Origin: Gammaproteobacteria bacterium
GTDB taxonomy: Bacteria > Pseudomonadota > Gammaproteobacteria > Pseudomonadales > UBA5518
Reading direction: 5' to 3'
Length of the DNA stretch: 64,000 bases
NCBI GenBank assembly: GCA_016705365.1
Contig: JADIYI010000005.1
Location: forward strand, 124,001 to 188,000
Shown here: positions 62,283-64,000 of the stretch, one piece after another
How the letters are laid out: each line of letters begins with the position of its first letter
How positions within the stretch are numbered: position 1 is the first letter of the stretch
Notes under the pieces: generated by a model
Databases searched by the model: none
Told to the model about the DNA's origin: nothing
The model's input: only the letters and a program-made list of their open reading frames with translations
Made by a program: the position numbers and the translations under genes

Positions 62283-63530
62283 ATGGCGACACAGAGCATT
62301 GCATCGTTGCGGCAGCGAGCGGGCAGTTTCGACTGGGGACATGCGGTCGAAATCGCCGATATTCGCGGCGCGGTGGCGATCACCGGCGTGGGAGAGAGCG
62401 CCTACAGCGGAGCCTCGGGCAGGAGTGCGAAGGCGATGGCGCTGGAGGCGGTCGAGCGCTCGATTGCCGATGCCGGCCTCACACCCGCCGAAATCGACGG
62501 TCTGATGTCGACACGCAATGTGGCGGACCAGATAACCCCCGCGGATTTTCACGCGCATTTCGGCACCGCGCATGAGCTGTGGTACAGCGAGGAGGGTGGC
62601 GCGATGATCTGGGCCGCCACCTGTGTGGCGCCGGCGGCGGCCGCGCTGCGCGCGGGCAAGGCGCGTCATATCGTGAACGTGTTCGCGGTCGACTGGGCAT
62701 CGCGCCGCGCGGCCGGCACCGGCACACCGGGCGACTGGCATGCCGGGGAGTCGATGAAAGCCTGTTTCGAGTTGCCCTACGGCTGGTATCCGCAACCGGT
62801 GTACATGGCGACGCAGGCTTGCCGGCATATGCATGATCATGGCACCACCGCCGGGCAATTGGGGGAGATTGCGGTGGCATTCAGGCGCCACGCCAACGGT
62901 CATCCGGACGCCGTGATGCGCTACAAGAAGCTGGCGATGGAGGACTATCTCGCCAGGCCGATGTTTGTTGACCCGCTGCGCATCGAGGATTGCTGTCTGG
63001 TCTCTGATGGAGGCGCGGCGTTCGTCATGAGCACGCCCGAGCGCTCGCGCGATATGCCTCATGTGCCGATAGTGGCCGAGGGCGTGGGTCACGGCATGAT
63101 CGACACCACGCCTTATATCAGCCAGCAGAAAATCCTGACTGCCACGCCGCAGACGTTCTCCGCGCCGTGGGCTTTCGCGATGGCCGATATCACGCCGCGG
63201 GAGATCGATGTGCTGGCACTCTACGACTGCTTCTCGATTACCGCGCTGATGATGATCGAGGACATGGGCTTCTGCGCCAAGGGCGAAGGCGGTGCCTTTG
63301 TCTCGGGAGGGCGTCTGCATTTCGATCGCCCACGCGCCAACGGCGGCATTCCCTGCAATACCCATGGCGGTTTGATGTCGCATGCTTATGTGCTCGGCAT
63401 TGCGCACGTGGTGGAACTGGTGCGCCAGTTGCGCGGCGAGGCAGCCAACCAGGTGCGTGATGCGCGGGTTGGCGTTTACGGTGGCTTCACGGCGGCGGAT
63501 GCGTCCGCGCTCGTTTTGAGGAGAGCCTGA
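62283..63530 (+). CDS. Thiolase-superfamily protein (SCP2-thiolase/Ltp2-aldolase-like)
   Basis: A 415-residue thiolase-fold protein. It opens V-A-I-T-G-V-G-E-S-A-Y-S and has G-L-M-S-T-R-N near 75, C-H-like blocks near 325 (Y-D-C-F-S instead of the usual N-E-A-F or H-D-A-F) and N-T-H-G-G near 365 (thiolase N-x-x-G-G). The altered catalytic blocks and the DUF35 gene right after it recall Ltp2-type retro-aldolases of steroid side-chain degradation rather than ordinary thiolases. The ATG at 62283 is chosen over an in-frame ATG at 62190 that overlaps the Rieske gene. Confidence 0.8.
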   Translation: MATQSIASLRQRAGSFDWGHAVEIADIRGAVAITGVGESAYSGASGRSAKAMALEAVERSIADAGLTPAEIDGLMSTRNVADQITPADFHAHFGTAHELWYSEEGGAMIWAATCVAPAAAALRAGKARHIVNVFAVDWASRRAAGTGTPGDWHAGESMKACFELPYGWYPQPVYMATQACRHMHDHGTTAGQLGEIAVAFRRHANGHPDAVMRYKKLAMEDYLARPMFVDPLRIEDCCLVSDGGAAFVMSTPERSRDMPHVPIVAEGVGHGMIDTTPYISQQKILTATPQTFSAPWAFAMADITPREIDVLALYDCFSITALMMIEDMGFCAKGEGGAFVSGGRLHFDRPRANGGIPCNTHGGLMSHAYVLGIAHVVELVRQLRGEAANQVRDARVGVYGGFTAADASALVLRRA

Positions 63531-63531
63531 G

Positions 63532-63957
63532 ATGACACCGTTCGGACCCGAGAGTGACGATCCGCTTGTCGAACCTTTCTGGCGCGCCGCGCGCGAGGAT
63601 CGGCTGGTGCTGCCCTACGATCGCGACAAAGACGCCTGGTGCTGGTATCCACGGGCGGGAGCACAATTGCAATGGCGTGAAGTGGGAGGTGGCGCGACGC
63701 TGGTTGCCTGGTCTGTCGTGCGCGGCCCGGTAAATCCCCTGTTTGCGCAGCCCTATGCACCGGCACTGGTTACGCTGGATGCAGCACCGGGCGTTCGCCT
63801 GGTAACGCGCATTGTCGATTGCGTGTTCGAATCGCTGCGCTGTGACATGCCGCTCGAACTCTGCTTCCGCACCCTGAAACCGCGCGCCAGGGCGGAGTTC
63901 CGCGCACCGGTTTTCCGTCCGCGTGATGCTGCACTGCGCCCGGTGGCGAACGGTTGA
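63532..63957 (+). CDS. DUF35 OB-fold protein lacking an intact zinc ribbon
   Basis: A 141-residue protein of the DUF35/ChsH2-like group, which bind acyl-CoA and pair with thiolase-like enzymes. The opening P-L-V-E-P-F-W-R-A-A and the OB-fold T-L-V-A-W-S-V-V-R near 55 are typical. The rubredoxin-like zinc ribbon that normally precedes the OB-fold (two C-x2-C pairs) is reduced to W-C-W-Y-P-R-A-G-A with a single Cys. The start lies one nucleotide after the thiolase-like stop, so the two are co-expressed. Confidence 0.8.
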   Translation: MTPFGPESDDPLVEPFWRAAREDRLVLPYDRDKDAWCWYPRAGAQLQWREVGGGATLVAWSVVRGPVNPLFAQPYAPALVTLDAAPGVRLVTRIVDCVFESLRCDMPLELCFRTLKPRARAEFRAPVFRPRDAALRPVANG

Positions 63958-64000
63958 TCCCAATGTGTCGGCGAGATGGGCACTGCGCCGCAATGCGTTT

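Overview
The window is chromosomal DNA of a GC-rich gammaproteobacterium. The evidence is conserved gene order: dsbC-hom-thrC-recJ, prfB-lysS, exbB-exbD-kdsB-murB, and gacA/uvrY-uvrC-pgsA followed by tRNA-Gly, tRNA-Cys and tRNA-Leu. This is the arrangement seen in Pseudomonas-like and Cellvibrio-like lineages. The codon style of the core genes is uniform. No rRNA operon, CRISPR array, IS element or replication origin was recognised.

Layout. (1) 1-9457: housekeeping genes for threonine synthesis, recombination, peptide release (prfB with its programmed +1 frameshift) and lysyl-tRNA synthetase, with a DMT exporter and an unknown membrane protein inserted between recJ and prfB. (2) 9541-15223: a signalling block. 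A lipoprotein gene runs convergent to a three-gene, translationally coupled operon (class III nucleotide cyclase with receiver, CheY-like receiver, hybrid kinase with a degenerate second receiver). A Crp/Fnr regulator is divergent from it. (3) 15336-23328: small membrane ORF, rdgC, exbBD, kdsB, murB, an AlkB-like dioxygenase, the GacA-type regulator, uvrC, pgsA. (4) 23401-23988: three tRNAs. The last, tRNA-Leu(UAA), is split in its anticodon loop by a 226-nt group I intron with all the hallmarks of the IC3 subgroup. This is the most striking element of the window.

(5) About 24655-53418: a mosaic catabolic region. It starts with a phosphotransferase/DUF pair and a TetR regulator. The TetR gene is divergent from a four-gene molybdenum enzyme operon (heme gamma, FeS beta, Tat-exported molybdopterin alpha, TorD-like chaperone, then an FKBP-type isomerase). 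This is a type II DMSO reductase family enzyme, the family that contains ethylbenzene dehydrogenase and steroid C25 dehydrogenase. The promoter of that operon carries a palindrome placed between and over its -35/-10 elements. Further on lie an epoxide hydrolase, a flavoprotein dehydrogenase, several NTF2-fold proteins, a FadE-type acyl-CoA dehydrogenase, a ThDP enzyme, two EthD-domain proteins, an SDR, a wax-ester-synthase-like acyltransferase, a sulfotransferase, an enoyl-CoA hydratase and a serine hydrolase. Two gene fragments (a TonB-dependent receptor piece and a CinA-type domain piece) mark recombination junctions, so the region was assembled from pieces.

(6) 53511-63957: two exported or membrane proteins of unknown role, a split YeeE/YedE-type transporter, asnS, the complete 5-oxoprolinase set pxpB-pxpC-pxpA, and a final cluster of Rieske oxygenase, thiolase-like protein and DUF35 protein that resembles steroid/isoprenoid side-chain degradation modules.

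Working picture (inference): a heterotroph oxidising hydrophobic substrates (hydrocarbons, sterols or terpenoids), with TetR-controlled activation by a periplasmic molybdoenzyme and downstream beta-oxidation-like enzymes. The substrates cannot be read from the sequence.
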